NCBI RefSeq assembly: GCF_035982055.1
Contig: NZ_CP108427.1
Span: forward strand, 2,418,001 to 2,482,000
DNA length: 64,000 bases
DNA from: Streptomyces sp. NBC_01288
Lineage (GTDB): Bacteria > Actinomycetota > Actinomycetes > Streptomycetales > Streptomycetaceae
Reading direction: 5' to 3'
Notes under the pieces: generated by a model
Databases searched by the model: none
What the model was told of the DNA's origin: nothing
The model's input: the letters and a program-made list of their open reading frames with translations, nothing else
In this document: positions 52,760 to 61,400 of the stretch, in pieces
Numbering within the stretch: position 1 is the stretch's first letter
Layout: every line of letters begins with the position of its first letter
Made by a program: the position numbers and the translations under genes

Positions 52760-55700
52760 TCATCCCCTTCCGTGCTGGTGGTCCTCGGGGCGCCCCATGA
52801 CCAGCGGCGCGGACGGGCGGCCCGGGTCGCCGACGACGGAGACGTCCATGGTGTCGATCACGTCGAAGGCGCGCTCGCAGTTGTGGGTGTCGCGCAGCAC
52901 GAAGAACTCCTCTGCTCGCGCTGTGTACTTGGGCTCCATCCGGAAGCCCCGCTCGATGGAGCCGACGATCTCGTCGACGGCCTGCTCGACGGTGGCGCAG
53001 GTGGGGCCGAAGCCGTCGCGGGCCAGGTCGAAGTAGCCGCGCTTGTAGTGCTTGCTGTAGAAGGCCTCGTCGTCGAAGTTGGTGTAGACGATCGGCTTGC
53101 CCATGTAGGCGACGTCGAAGAAGACCGACGAGTAGTCGGTGACCAGCATCGAGCACTCGCGCATCGCCAGCTGTACGTCACGGCCGGTGGTGGAGACCGT
53201 GATGGAGGGGTGGTCGATGCGGAAGTGCTTGAGGTAGGGCCGGATCTCGTAGTGCGGCATGAACTCCAGCTCCACGTTGTGGTGTCGGAGCGTCTTGAGC
53301 AGCCGCTCGTCGCGCAGCAGCGCGGAGAAGAAGCGGTAGTACTCGGAGGCCGCGAAGGGGATCTCCGGTTTGGCGGCCTTGTTGTAGGACGGGGCCACGA
53401 TGTCCCGGCGCCAGGTGGGCATGACCAGGACGCGGCGCACTCCCTCGACGGGTTCCAGCGCGTCGAAGCGGGGCAGGCCGGTGGCGGCGACGCGGTCGTA
53501 GCCGTAGCCGCAGTGCTCGGCGTAGTAGGCGCGTTCGCTGCGGCCCGTGGTGAGGACCAGGTCGACGTTGGTGACCTGGGCGTGGATGGACGGGGCGACG
53601 TCGTTGTAGACCACGCCGTGCTGGAGGAAGACCCGCTTGTAGCGCAGCAGATCGCCGTAGCCGGTGAGGAAGGCGCGCTTGGACAGGCCCGGGAAGCCGA
53701 GGTAGGCCTCCAGGTCGTAGGCGTTGATGAGCCGGTTCGCGTGCAGCAGGTAGACGCGGTACTTCCAGGAGAGCCGGTCGATGACGCGGCCGTGGGGCTT
53801 GAGTTTGGCGCGGTCGGGGGCGTTGCCGTTGATGGCGTAGTAGACCTTGCGCCGGGGCTCGTTCTGCCGGATCCACTTGAAGAGGTGGTACGAGTTGTCC
53901 TGCGCGGTGTCCTCGCGCTCGCCGATGATCCAGATGTCCTTGCCGCGCAGCCAGGGGTGCCAGATCCAGTACAGCAGGCGGGTGCGCCAGCCGGGGCGGC
54001 CGGGCAGGGCGGACCTGAACTCCCGGCGGAAACGCGTGAGTCTGTGCCGGACACGGCTGCCGAGGCCGGCGACCCGGCGCAGGATGATCTTCTCGTCGGA
54101 GTCGATAGCGAGGGTCACGGTGGCGCGGCCGGCCCGGTGGGTGCCCTTGAAGCGGTGCAGCATCTGGCGGGCGTCGACGGCGGTGTCGAGGTGCCGGTCG
54201 CCGTCGTGGACGCGCAGGGTGAGGCGGAGGTCCTTGTTGTTCAGGACGGCGAAGTCCTCGGGCCGGGCGGTCGCGCGCCAGCCGGAGAACCAGTCCTGTT
54301 CGTTGCGGGTGCGCCAGCGGTCGCGCCGGTAGACCTGCTCGACGGCGAGCGCCCGCTCGGTGCGGCCGTCGCTCAGGACGAGTTCGACGCGGTTGGCGAA
54401 CCGGTGGGCGATGTCGACGCCGGTCAGCACCAGCAGGCCCTCGAAGGTGATCCGGTACGGGTCGACCTGGCAGGTCTCCAGCACCGCCTTCTGCCGGTCG
54501 GTGCGCAGCAGCGCGGTCTCCACCCGGTCGTCGGCCAGCCTGCGGTACAGGCCCTGGTCGTCGATGTTCAGGTAGGGCCGGTACTCGGGTCTGCCGTGCG
54601 GTTCGCAGAACAGGTCGAGATTGGCGGTGCGCACGGCGTGGTGCTGGAGCCGGGACTGCGCGGCCACGGCGTACTGGAGGACCAGGTCGTCGGGGATGTC
54701 CGCGTAGACCTCGTACAACGCCGGGAAGATCGCGGCGAGTTCGGCCCGGCTCATGATCCGGTGCAGATTGCGCAGATACGGCTGGAAGGTGCGCACCACG
54801 AACCGCTGGGCCAGCCGCCGGGTGCGGGCGTCGAGCGGGGCGGTGCGCTTGAGGAGGTGCTTGCAGAGCCGGATCAGCTCCTGCGCCTTGACCGCGTCGT
54901 TCCACGGCACGTCGAACAGCGAGTCGCTCCGGCCCTGGTCGCGCTCGTAGCAGGTGGCGCGCGGCGCGGTGGCGACCCGGGCCGCGTGCAGCAGGGCGGG
55001 TACGGCGATCCAGGCGTCCTCGTAGCCGGGTCCGGCGCCGGCCCGCAGCCGGTGGTCGCGCACCAGTGCGGTCTTCAGCAGCTTCGCGCCGAGGCCGGTG
55101 GAGAAGACGAGGTAGGGGGCGTCGTCCAGTTTCGTGACCGCGTCGGGCTTCTTGCCGAAGTACCGCCGCCACGGCTCCTCGTCGCCCCGGCGCGGCCCGG
55201 GGAAGTTGTCGGGGTCGCCCACCACGACGTCGGCCCGGTCCGTGCGGGCTGTGCTCAGCAGCCGGCTGACGCTGTCCTCGCCGAGGATGTCGCGGGCGCG
55301 CGTGAACATGACGTAGGGCGCGGAGACATGGCGCAGGCCGTTGTCGAAGGCGGCGCGCATGCCCATGGCGACCTGGGTCACGACCCGGGTGTTGGGGTAG
55401 TGCGCGGCGAAGTTGGCGAGGTGTCCGGGGGTGCTGTCGGTCGAGCCGTCGTCGACCAGGACCACCTGGGTGCGCTCGAAGTCGCGCTGGGCGGCGAGCG
55501 AGCTGAGGAACTCGTACAGGTTGTACTCGTCGTTGTGGCAGTGCACGACGACCGCGGCGCCGGGGCGCTCGGGCGGGGCGAACGGCTCGGGCAGTCGCCG
55601 GTCCGCCCACCACAGCCACGGGGTGCCGCGCGGATCGGCCTTGACCCGCTGCTCGCTGGTCTCGGGCCGCAGCGCGAGGTTGCCGCTGACGGTCTCGTAG

Positions 55701-57301
55701 ATCTCGTACGTCGTGTCGCCGTCGGTGTAGCGCTCCTGCGCCACGTCGAGTCCGCGGACGCACACGGTGGTGGTCGCGCGCTGTCCGGCGTGCCGGATCT
55801 GGACGAAGAGGTTCCAGACGGCGGACCGGTCGGCCTTGCCGAGGGTCGACGCCAGGTCGACGGTGGTGTGGAAGCGGATGTACTCGTCGTCGACCTCGAC
55901 ACCGGTGACCTTGAAGGTGTGGTCGGTCTTGGGGCTGCGGCGGCGCAGTACGGCGGTGAGTTCGACCTTGTCCTTGGGGCGGACCCGGCCGAACTGGTTG
56001 CGGATGTAGCCGGTGACGTGGAGTTCGTGGTCGCGGATCTCCACCCGGGTCGCCTGGTTGTGCAGCCGGGCGTCGCCCAGCGTGGTGCCGGTCAGGTCGA
56101 GGTCGGTGACGTCGAGGAAACGCTCGGCGTGCGGGCGGCCGAGCAGGGAGCCCGACCAGTGGACCTTGCCGTCCCGCTCGACCAGGTCGGAGCTGAGCAC
56201 GCTGCGCCGCTGGGTGTAGTCGGCGACGGACAGGGCCACGTCGACCCGGCCGTGCATCAGCCCGAAGGCGCGCACCCGCTCCAGCGGGCCGCACAGGTCG
56301 TAGGTCTCCGGCGGGAGGGAGCGCAGGTAGGGGGCGACGGCCTGCACGAAGCCGTCGCGGAACGCGTCGTCGCCCGCGCGCAGTTCGGGTGTGTACAGGC
56401 GCAGGTCGTGGGAGAGGAACTTGGCCGCCTTGTGCGCGACGAGTTCGTGGGCGCCGTGCCGGTCGAGGAACTCGTCGGCCCACCGGTGCACCCGGACCCG
56501 GTCGCGGATGCCGCGCAGTTCGCCGCGCCGGTTGGTGATGGAGGGGGTGTCGGTCTCCCGTTCCCACATCCACCGGTAGACGGGTGCCGCGAGCAGGGTG
56601 ACGGAGCGCGCGCACAGGCCGGCCACCGTGGAGAAGTAGGTGTCCTCGAAGTAGACGCCCTCGGGGAAGCGGATGCCGTTGTGGTGCAGGAAGTCGACGC
56701 GGTAGAGCTTGGCCGCGGCGATCGGGTCGTCGAACAGTTCGGGCATCGCGGTGAGTCCGCCGGTCACCGTGCGGTCGGTGCCGTAGAGCTGCGGTTGCCA
56801 GACTGTGGTCTCGTCCTTGGCGAGGTTGACGCGCAGCGCCCGGCCCGCGGTGATCTCGGCGCCGGTGGCCAGCGCGGAGGCGAGCAGCGTCTCGCAGGCC
56901 TTGTGCGGGAGTTCGTCGTCGGCGTCGAGGAACGTCAGGTACTGGCCGGAGGCACACTCGATGCCGTTGTTGCGGGGCGCGCCGACACCGCCGCTGTTCT
57001 GCGGGCGGGCCACGATCCGCACCCGGGGGTCGCGCCGGGCGTACCCCTGGGCGACGGCGAGGGTCCCGTCGGTGGAGGCGTCGTCCACGACGACGACCTC
57101 GACGGTGCGGTGGGTCTGATTCAGGGCGGAGCGCAGCGCGCGGTCGAGGGTGGCGCTCGCGTTGTAGGCCGCCACGACGACGGTCACGGTGTACTGGGAC
57201 GGGTCCGCGTACGAGATGGTGTCGACGTGGGCGTCGCGGGCGGGGGCCAGCGGGCCGCTGCCGTACGACGACTCGGTGTACGGCGGGTTCGGCATGGTCA
57301 T
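52760..57301 (-). CDS. Giant bifunctional GT2 glycosyltransferase/CDP-glycerol-type polymerase
   Basis: A 1513-residue protein. Residues about 30-330 are a GT2 domain (V-V-V-A-A-Y-N-A-S, V-V-D-D-A-S-T-D, F-L-D-A-D-D-E). A second GT2-like domain begins near 580 (V-V-V-H-C-H-N-D-E, L-V-D-D-G-S-T-D-S). Beta-rich regions lie between and after them. From about 1120 to 1495 comes a TagF/TarF-type glycerophosphotransferase domain: W-I-I-G-E-R, F-L-Q-H-G-V, F-M-P-H-Y-E, V-T-D-Y-S-S-V-F-F-D. It probably builds a sugar-containing poly(polyol phosphate). The start overlaps the upstream stop as ATGA. Confidence 0.92.
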   Translation of the reverse strand: MTMPNPPYTESSYGSGPLAPARDAHVDTISYADPSQYTVTVVVAAYNASATLDRALRSALNQTHRTVEVVVVDDASTDGTLAVAQGYARRDPRVRIVARPQNSGGVGAPRNNGIECASGQYLTFLDADDELPHKACETLLASALATGAEITAGRALRVNLAKDETTVWQPQLYGTDRTVTGGLTAMPELFDDPIAAAKLYRVDFLHHNGIRFPEGVYFEDTYFSTVAGLCARSVTLLAAPVYRWMWERETDTPSITNRRGELRGIRDRVRVHRWADEFLDRHGAHELVAHKAAKFLSHDLRLYTPELRAGDDAFRDGFVQAVAPYLRSLPPETYDLCGPLERVRAFGLMHGRVDVALSVADYTQRRSVLSSDLVERDGKVHWSGSLLGRPHAERFLDVTDLDLTGTTLGDARLHNQATRVEIRDHELHVTGYIRNQFGRVRPKDKVELTAVLRRRSPKTDHTFKVTGVEVDDEYIRFHTTVDLASTLGKADRSAVWNLFVQIRHAGQRATTTVCVRGLDVAQERYTDGDTTYEIYETVSGNLALRPETSEQRVKADPRGTPWLWWADRRLPEPFAPPERPGAAVVVHCHNDEYNLYEFLSSLAAQRDFERTQVVLVDDGSTDSTPGHLANFAAHYPNTRVVTQVAMGMRAAFDNGLRHVSAPYVMFTRARDILGEDSVSRLLSTARTDRADVVVGDPDNFPGPRRGDEEPWRRYFGKKPDAVTKLDDAPYLVFSTGLGAKLLKTALVRDHRLRAGAGPGYEDAWIAVPALLHAARVATAPRATCYERDQGRSDSLFDVPWNDAVKAQELIRLCKHLLKRTAPLDARTRRLAQRFVVRTFQPYLRNLHRIMSRAELAAIFPALYEVYADIPDDLVLQYAVAAQSRLQHHAVRTANLDLFCEPHGRPEYRPYLNIDDQGLYRRLADDRVETALLRTDRQKAVLETCQVDPYRITFEGLLVLTGVDIAHRFANRVELVLSDGRTERALAVEQVYRRDRWRTRNEQDWFSGWRATARPEDFAVLNNKDLRLTLRVHDGDRHLDTAVDARQMLHRFKGTHRAGRATVTLAIDSDEKIILRRVAGLGSRVRHRLTRFRREFRSALPGRPGWRTRLLYWIWHPWLRGKDIWIIGEREDTAQDNSYHLFKWIRQNEPRRKVYYAINGNAPDRAKLKPHGRVIDRLSWKYRVYLLHANRLINAYDLEAYLGFPGLSKRAFLTGYGDLLRYKRVFLQHGVVYNDVAPSIHAQVTNVDLVLTTGRSERAYYAEHCGYGYDRVAATGLPRFDALEPVEGVRRVLVMPTWRRDIVAPSYNKAAKPEIPFAASEYYRFFSALLRDERLLKTLRHHNVELEFMPHYEIRPYLKHFRIDHPSITVSTTGRDVQLAMRECSMLVTDYSSVFFDVAYMGKPIVYTNFDDEAFYSKHYKRGYFDLARDGFGPTCATVEQAVDEIVGSIERGFRMEPKYTARAEEFFVLRDTHNCERAFDVIDTMDVSVVGDPGRPSAPLVMGRPEDHQHGRG

Positions 57302-58650
57302 CGGCCGCGACCCTCGTGCTCGGCCTCCGCCCCTGCGTCCGCCCAGGTGGGCTTGGAGAAGGGACGGATCCGGATCGGCTGGGTCAGCACGTCCGGCGAT
57401 TCACCGCGAGGGGTCGGGATACCCGAGAGGTCCTTGGCCTCCTCGGGGTCCAGCTGGTGGTACTGCGGCTGGGGATAGGGCTGGAAGAAAGGATTCTCCT
57501 CCGGCCCCGGCGCCTGGTAGCGCTCGTCTTCGAGGAGGGCGTCCGCCACCGCCCGGCCGTGCCGGTGACGGCCCTTGTGCAGCTGCGGGGCGATGGTGCC
57601 GGCGGTGGTCGGCGTGGGGTCCAGTTCCTCCATGACGCGGGTGAAGTCACGGGTGGAGAGCCAGAACTTGTACATGATCACGAGCTCGAACAGCATCAGC
57701 AGGGCCGCCGAGACCACCGTCGTCCACAGGATCTTCCCGATCAGCGGGCCGACGATGAAGACGAACATCTGGAACTCGATGCCGCTGATCAGGTGCGGGC
57801 GCACCCGGGTGTGCAGCATCGCCCGGCGGACCCGGGTGTACCAGGGGAACCGGTCGCGGAACTGCTCGTGCAGGTCGACCACGTTGGCCGCGCCGGACTC
57901 CTCGCGGAGGGCCTCGGCGGAGCTGCTGGGGTTGTCGCGCAGCAGGTCCTCCATGAAGACGACCTGCGGGGCGGCGGGTTCGGGGCGCTCCTGTCCGTCC
58001 GCGTCCCGGCCGAGGTCCGCCGGGTGGGTCCGGCCGGTCCGCCGGGTGCGCTCGGCGTGGGCGCGGGCGGCCTCCTGGGCGGCGCGTTCGGCCTCCTCCT
58101 GGGCCTCCCGCTCGACGCGCTCGGCCTCGGCGCGGCTCTTGGTGACCTTCTCGATCTTGGTCCGCATCGACATGCGCATCTTGTAGATCTGAAGCGCGTC
58201 GACGTACCGCAGCATGTCGAGGAAGACCACGGCCAGGGCGGCGAGCAGGAAGCGCTCGTCGTCCGTGCGCAGGAACTGCCCGCCCATCAGGGCGAGGGCG
58301 CAGAACAGGACGCGGATGCGGTCGAAGACGTAGTCGAGCCAGCCGCCGAAGACGGTGCCGTTGCCCTTGAGGCGGGCCAGCTTTCCGTCGATGCAGTCCA
58401 GGATGAAGCTCAGGTGGTAGAGCAGGGCGCCGATGAGCAGGGAGCGGCGGTCGCCCTCCAGGAAGAAGCCGGCGGACGCCAGGCCGATGAAGAGCGCGGC
58501 CCAGGTGACCCGGTTCGGCGTGATGAACCGGAAGCGCGCCACCACCAGCAGCATGCGAGTGGCGACGGGGTCCACGAGGAAGACCGTCCACCAGGCGTCG
58601 CGCTTCTTGCAGGTCAGTTTTTGGACAGCCCTGAGCGAAAGCCTGGCCAT
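57298..58650 (-). CDS. CDP-alcohol phosphatidyltransferase-family membrane protein
   Basis: A 450-residue protein. The CDP-alcohol motif D-x2-D-G-x2-A-R-x8/9-G-x3-D-x3-D is complete (Asp85, Asp88, Arg93, Gly102/103, Asp106, Asp110), within a domain of several membrane helices. Residues about 155-235 are an unusual charged, Glu/Arg-rich coiled insert, then two more membrane helices (about 280-330) and a Pro-rich tail. It probably transfers a phospho-alcohol to start or anchor the polymer. First gene of the five-gene operon; GAGGGG precedes the ATG. Confidence 0.88.
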   Translation of the reverse strand: MARLSLRAVQKLTCKKRDAWWTVFLVDPVATRMLLVVARFRFITPNRVTWAALFIGLASAGFFLEGDRRSLLIGALLYHLSFILDCIDGKLARLKGNGTVFGGWLDYVFDRIRVLFCALALMGGQFLRTDDERFLLAALAVVFLDMLRYVDALQIYKMRMSMRTKIEKVTKSRAEAERVEREAQEEAERAAQEAARAHAERTRRTGRTHPADLGRDADGQERPEPAAPQVVFMEDLLRDNPSSSAEALREESGAANVVDLHEQFRDRFPWYTRVRRAMLHTRVRPHLISGIEFQMFVFIVGPLIGKILWTTVVSAALLMLFELVIMYKFWLSTRDFTRVMEELDPTPTTAGTIAPQLHKGRHRHGRAVADALLEDERYQAPGPEENPFFQPYPQPQYHQLDPEEAKDLSGIPTPRGESPDVLTQPIRIRPFSKPTWADAGAEAEHEGRGR

Positions 58651-59017
58651 AACCCCTCAGTTGCACATGAGACAGGACAAAGTGCCCCACGGTCGCCATG
58701 GTGCGCCCCCGGGCGCTCACAGGTGGACCCGAGGTTTCACAGGTCGATCACATGAGCGACCTGAACTTTAACAACGCATCACCATCCCGTCGACGCGCGT
58801 TGACCTGCTGTTGGGCGCGACTTACATCACAAGTTTCCTGTGCAACCATTTGTGATCTTTACTTTTCACAACGTCGACAAGCTCCGGTGAACGGCAGGAC
58901 GTAGTGAACGCCCGCCGGGCGCTCAGACGTTGGAATCAAGCCATCCACTTTCGCTGGACGGCAATCGGACCGGACGGGTCCGCCCGCTCTTTCAGCCCGC
59001 TCGGTCAGCCCGCCCGG
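58651..59017. other. Intergenic region upstream of the polymer operon
   Basis: 367 bases between the CDP-alcohol gene start and the end of the propeller gene. It includes a moderately AT-rich part (58750-58880) with atcacaa...ttgtgat arms (about 58827-58857), the likely promoter region of the polymer operon. No convincing gene. Confidence 0.5.
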
Positions 59018-60592
59018 TCAGCCGCGCGCCGGGCGCCAGGCGCCGAAGGCGAGCGCGCCGGGCCGCTCGTCCCGGTGCGCCAGGAAGAGCTCCCCGCCAG
59101 GCGCCCAGGCCGCCGCGGTGAGCCGGCCGGTCCGGGTGAGCGCGGCGGCCGGTGTGCCGTACGCCGGTGCTCCCAGGTCCTGCCACCAGGCCCCTGTGTC
59201 GGGCCGTTCCTCGGGGTACGCGCCCACCCGGCCGGTGCCGTCGGCGCCCGGTCCGAGCAGCACGGAGCAGGACCAACCGTCCAGTTCCACGCCCCGTACG
59301 GCGGCCAGGGGTCCGGTGCCCTCCGGCTCGCCGAGCGGCAGGACGGCCCCGGCGGCGGAGGACCAGGCGTGGGCCTCGCCGGTGCGCCGGTCGCGGAAGA
59401 GGACGAGGCCCGGTTCGGGGGCCGGTGCCAGAGTGCCGGGGCGCGGGGCGAAGGGGAGCGTGCGGTCCTCGGCCCAGGTTCCGTCGCGGCCCGGGGACCA
59501 GCGGACCACGCCCGGGGTGTCGCGCAGCCGGCCGTAGACCTCGACCCCGCCGTGCGGGGCGGTCACCGCGACGAGGTCGTCCGCGACCCGGGCGCCGCCC
59601 AGGTGCTGCCACGCCGTCCAGCGTCCGTCGGCCGGGCGGCAGCGCCAGCTGATGCTGTGCCCGAAGTTGCGGACGAACACGAACATTGTGCCCGCTCCGT
59701 CGAAGGCGGCGGCGGGAGAACCCACCGCGCGCCCCCGGCGCCAGTCGGCCGCGTTCGGTCCGCCGAGCGAGTGCCAGGGGGTGAGCGAGGCGGGGCCGGT
59801 GCGGTACTGGGCCGCGTGCACGACCTCGACGTCGACGCCGCCGTCGCCGCGGGCCCTGCGGCGCAGCCCGAACAGGTGCGGGAAACCCCGCGGGTCCGGC
59901 AGCACGAGCAGCCCCGGCAGCGGTCCGGGTCCCTCGACGAGCTCCGGGCCGCTCCAACGGCCCTGCGTGTCCTGCCAGTTGCGCACCAATCCGGCGGCCG
60001 TGGGCAGGAAGGCGGTGAGCCGGCCGTCGAATCCGGCGGACAGCCAGTTCACCGGCGTCGGATAGCGGCGGCAGGCGTCGAGGCCGAACCTGGGGTCGGA
60101 CAGCGCGCGATGGCAGTCGACGGACAGCGGCCGGCCCGTCTCGCCCTGCCAGGCGCGGGCGGCGGCGAGCGCCCCGGCCGCCGTCTCGGCGTGCGCGGCC
60201 GGCACGTCGTAACCCGGTGTGCCGGTGGCCTTGTCGAAGGAGCTGTGGACGGGGTCGGGGTCCAGGGTGTGCAGCCGGTCCGGGGCGATGTCGCGCAGCG
60301 CGTCGAGCAGCGCGGCGACGGTCGCCGGATCGTCGGTGCCGTCGACGCCGAGCACCCGGGGGCCGGTGACCACGCGAACGCCGGTCGCGGAGAGGGCCCG
60401 GTCCAGTGCGGCCCTGCCGTCCTTGGCGCCGGCGCGCAGACAGACGACGGCGATCCCGGCGCCGGGCGGCTGGAGTCCGACAAGCGGCACCGCGTCCGCG
60501 GGTTCCGGGACGACCACGGCGACCGTGTGCCCGCGACCCCGCGGGACGTCGGCAACGGCGGCGCCCGCTCTTCGGTCGGTTCTGCGTGTCAT
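59018..60592 (-). CDS. Degenerate PIG-L-like domain fused to beta-propeller
   Basis: A 524-residue protein. The first 190 residues follow the PIG-L/LmbE deacetylase pattern (V-A-V-V-V near residue 24, A-V-V-C-L-R-A-G, D-R-L-H-T-L-D-P-D-P, Y-D-V-P-A-A-H-A), but the zinc motif H-P-D-D is replaced by P-E-P-A-D, so activity is unlikely. The remaining 320 residues are repeats with W and D-G-R blades (F-D-G-R-L-T-A-F, W-x-x-L-G-G), as in sugar-binding propellers. No signal peptide is seen. It is in line with the second propeller gene upstream. Confidence 0.7.
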   Translation of the reverse strand: MTRRTDRRAGAAVADVPRGRGHTVAVVVPEPADAVPLVGLQPPGAGIAVVCLRAGAKDGRAALDRALSATGVRVVTGPRVLGVDGTDDPATVAALLDALRDIAPDRLHTLDPDPVHSSFDKATGTPGYDVPAAHAETAAGALAAARAWQGETGRPLSVDCHRALSDPRFGLDACRRYPTPVNWLSAGFDGRLTAFLPTAAGLVRNWQDTQGRWSGPELVEGPGPLPGLLVLPDPRGFPHLFGLRRRARGDGGVDVEVVHAAQYRTGPASLTPWHSLGGPNAADWRRGRAVGSPAAAFDGAGTMFVFVRNFGHSISWRCRPADGRWTAWQHLGGARVADDLVAVTAPHGGVEVYGRLRDTPGVVRWSPGRDGTWAEDRTLPFAPRPGTLAPAPEPGLVLFRDRRTGEAHAWSSAAGAVLPLGEPEGTGPLAAVRGVELDGWSCSVLLGPGADGTGRVGAYPEERPDTGAWWQDLGAPAYGTPAAALTRTGRLTAAAWAPGGELFLAHRDERPGALAFGAWRPARG

Positions 60593-60596
60593 GGCG

Positions 60597-61355
60597 TCAC
60601 ACCCGTCTGTGCGGGAGCGCACCCCGGCACGGTCTCGTGTCCGAACTCACAGCCGGATCCAGTCCCCGAACGTCAGCCCCGGCCCGTCGGTCCGACAGGA
60701 CGACGAACCCCGCCGCGCCCGCCGGTTCCGCGACGACCGCGACGACCGCTCGACCGCAGCCCCGCCGCACACCAGCGACGGCGGTGCCCGCACACCCGTC
60801 GGACCTGCCTGTCATCGCGCCGTCACGCCCCTGCCTCACAACCGGATCCAGTCGCCGAACGTCAGCCCCGGCCCATCGGTCCCACAGGACGACGAACCCC
60901 GCCGCGCCCGCGGATTCCGCGACAACCGCGCGGCCCCAGCCCCGCCGCACACCAGCCACGGCGCCGCCCACACACCCGTCGGACCCGCCTGTCATCGCGC
61001 CATCACGCCCCTGCCTCACAACCGGATCCAGTCGCCGAACGTCAGCCCCGGCCCATCGGTCCCACAGGACGACGAACCCCGCCGCGCCCGCAGATTCCGC
61101 GACGACCGCTCGGCCCCAGCCCCGCCGCACACCAGCGACGGCGCCGCCCACACACCCGTCGGACCCGCCTGTCATCGCGCCATCACGTCCCTGCCTCACA
61201 ACCGGATCCAGTCGCCGAACGTCAGCCCCGGCCCGCCGGTCCCACAGGACGACGGACCCCGCCGCGCCCGCCGGTTCTGCGACAACCGCGCGGCCCCAAC
61301 CCCGCCGCACACCGGTCGGACCCGCCTGTCTCGCGCCGTCACACCTGTCCCTCAC
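60597..61355 (-). CDS. Possible tandem-repeat protein between propeller genes
   Basis: A 252-codon ORF made mostly of about four copies of a 60-residue unit (R-R-G-W-G-R-A-V-V-A-E, A-G-F-V-V-L-W-D-R, V-R-R-L-D-P-V-V). Its GTG overlaps the stop of the upstream propeller gene as GTGA, and it ends four bases before the next ATG, a normal operon fit. Repeat periods of 189, 180, 180 and 156 bases all keep the frame. The five differences between the two best copies all fall in third codon positions. Against it: third-position GC is lower than in neighbours, no family is recognised, and one plus-strand frame shares the same wobble phase. Confidence 0.3.
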   Translation of the reverse strand: MRDRCDGARQAGPTGVRRGWGRAVVAEPAGAAGSVVLWDRRAGADVRRLDPVVRQGRDGAMTGGSDGCVGGAVAGVRRGWGRAVVAESAGAAGFVVLWDRWAGADVRRLDPVVRQGRDGAMTGGSDGCVGGAVAGVRRGWGRAVVAESAGAAGFVVLWDRWAGADVRRLDPVVRQGRDGAMTGRSDGCAGTAVAGVRRGCGRAVVAVVAEPAGAAGFVVLSDRRAGADVRGLDPAVSSDTRPCRGALPHRRV

Positions 61356-61400
61356 AACCGGATCCAGTCGCCGAGCGTCAGCCCCGGCCCGTCGGTCTGG
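60651..61400. repeat. 180-bp tandem repeat array
   Basis: Direct repeats starting with a(a/g)ccggatccagtc at 60651, 60840, 61020, 61200 and 61356. The last lies in the 3' end of the propeller gene; in the minus sense each unit contains a copy of the last codons of that gene (D-G-P-G-L-T-F-G-D-W-I-R-L and stop). The array therefore probably grew by duplication of that gene's tail and downstream DNA. The middle copies differ at only five of 180 positions, indicating recent amplification or homogenisation. Confidence 0.9.

Noticed and set aside
52370..57478. 1702-codon plus-strand open frame
   Set aside because: Shadow of the 1513-aa polymerase gene on the minus strand, whose domains are unmistakable; the plus translation is Val/Gly/Asp-rich without motifs.
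60651..61400. CRISPR array
   Set aside because: Units are 156-189 bases with near-identical full length and no short repeat/variable spacer alternation; no cas genes are nearby.
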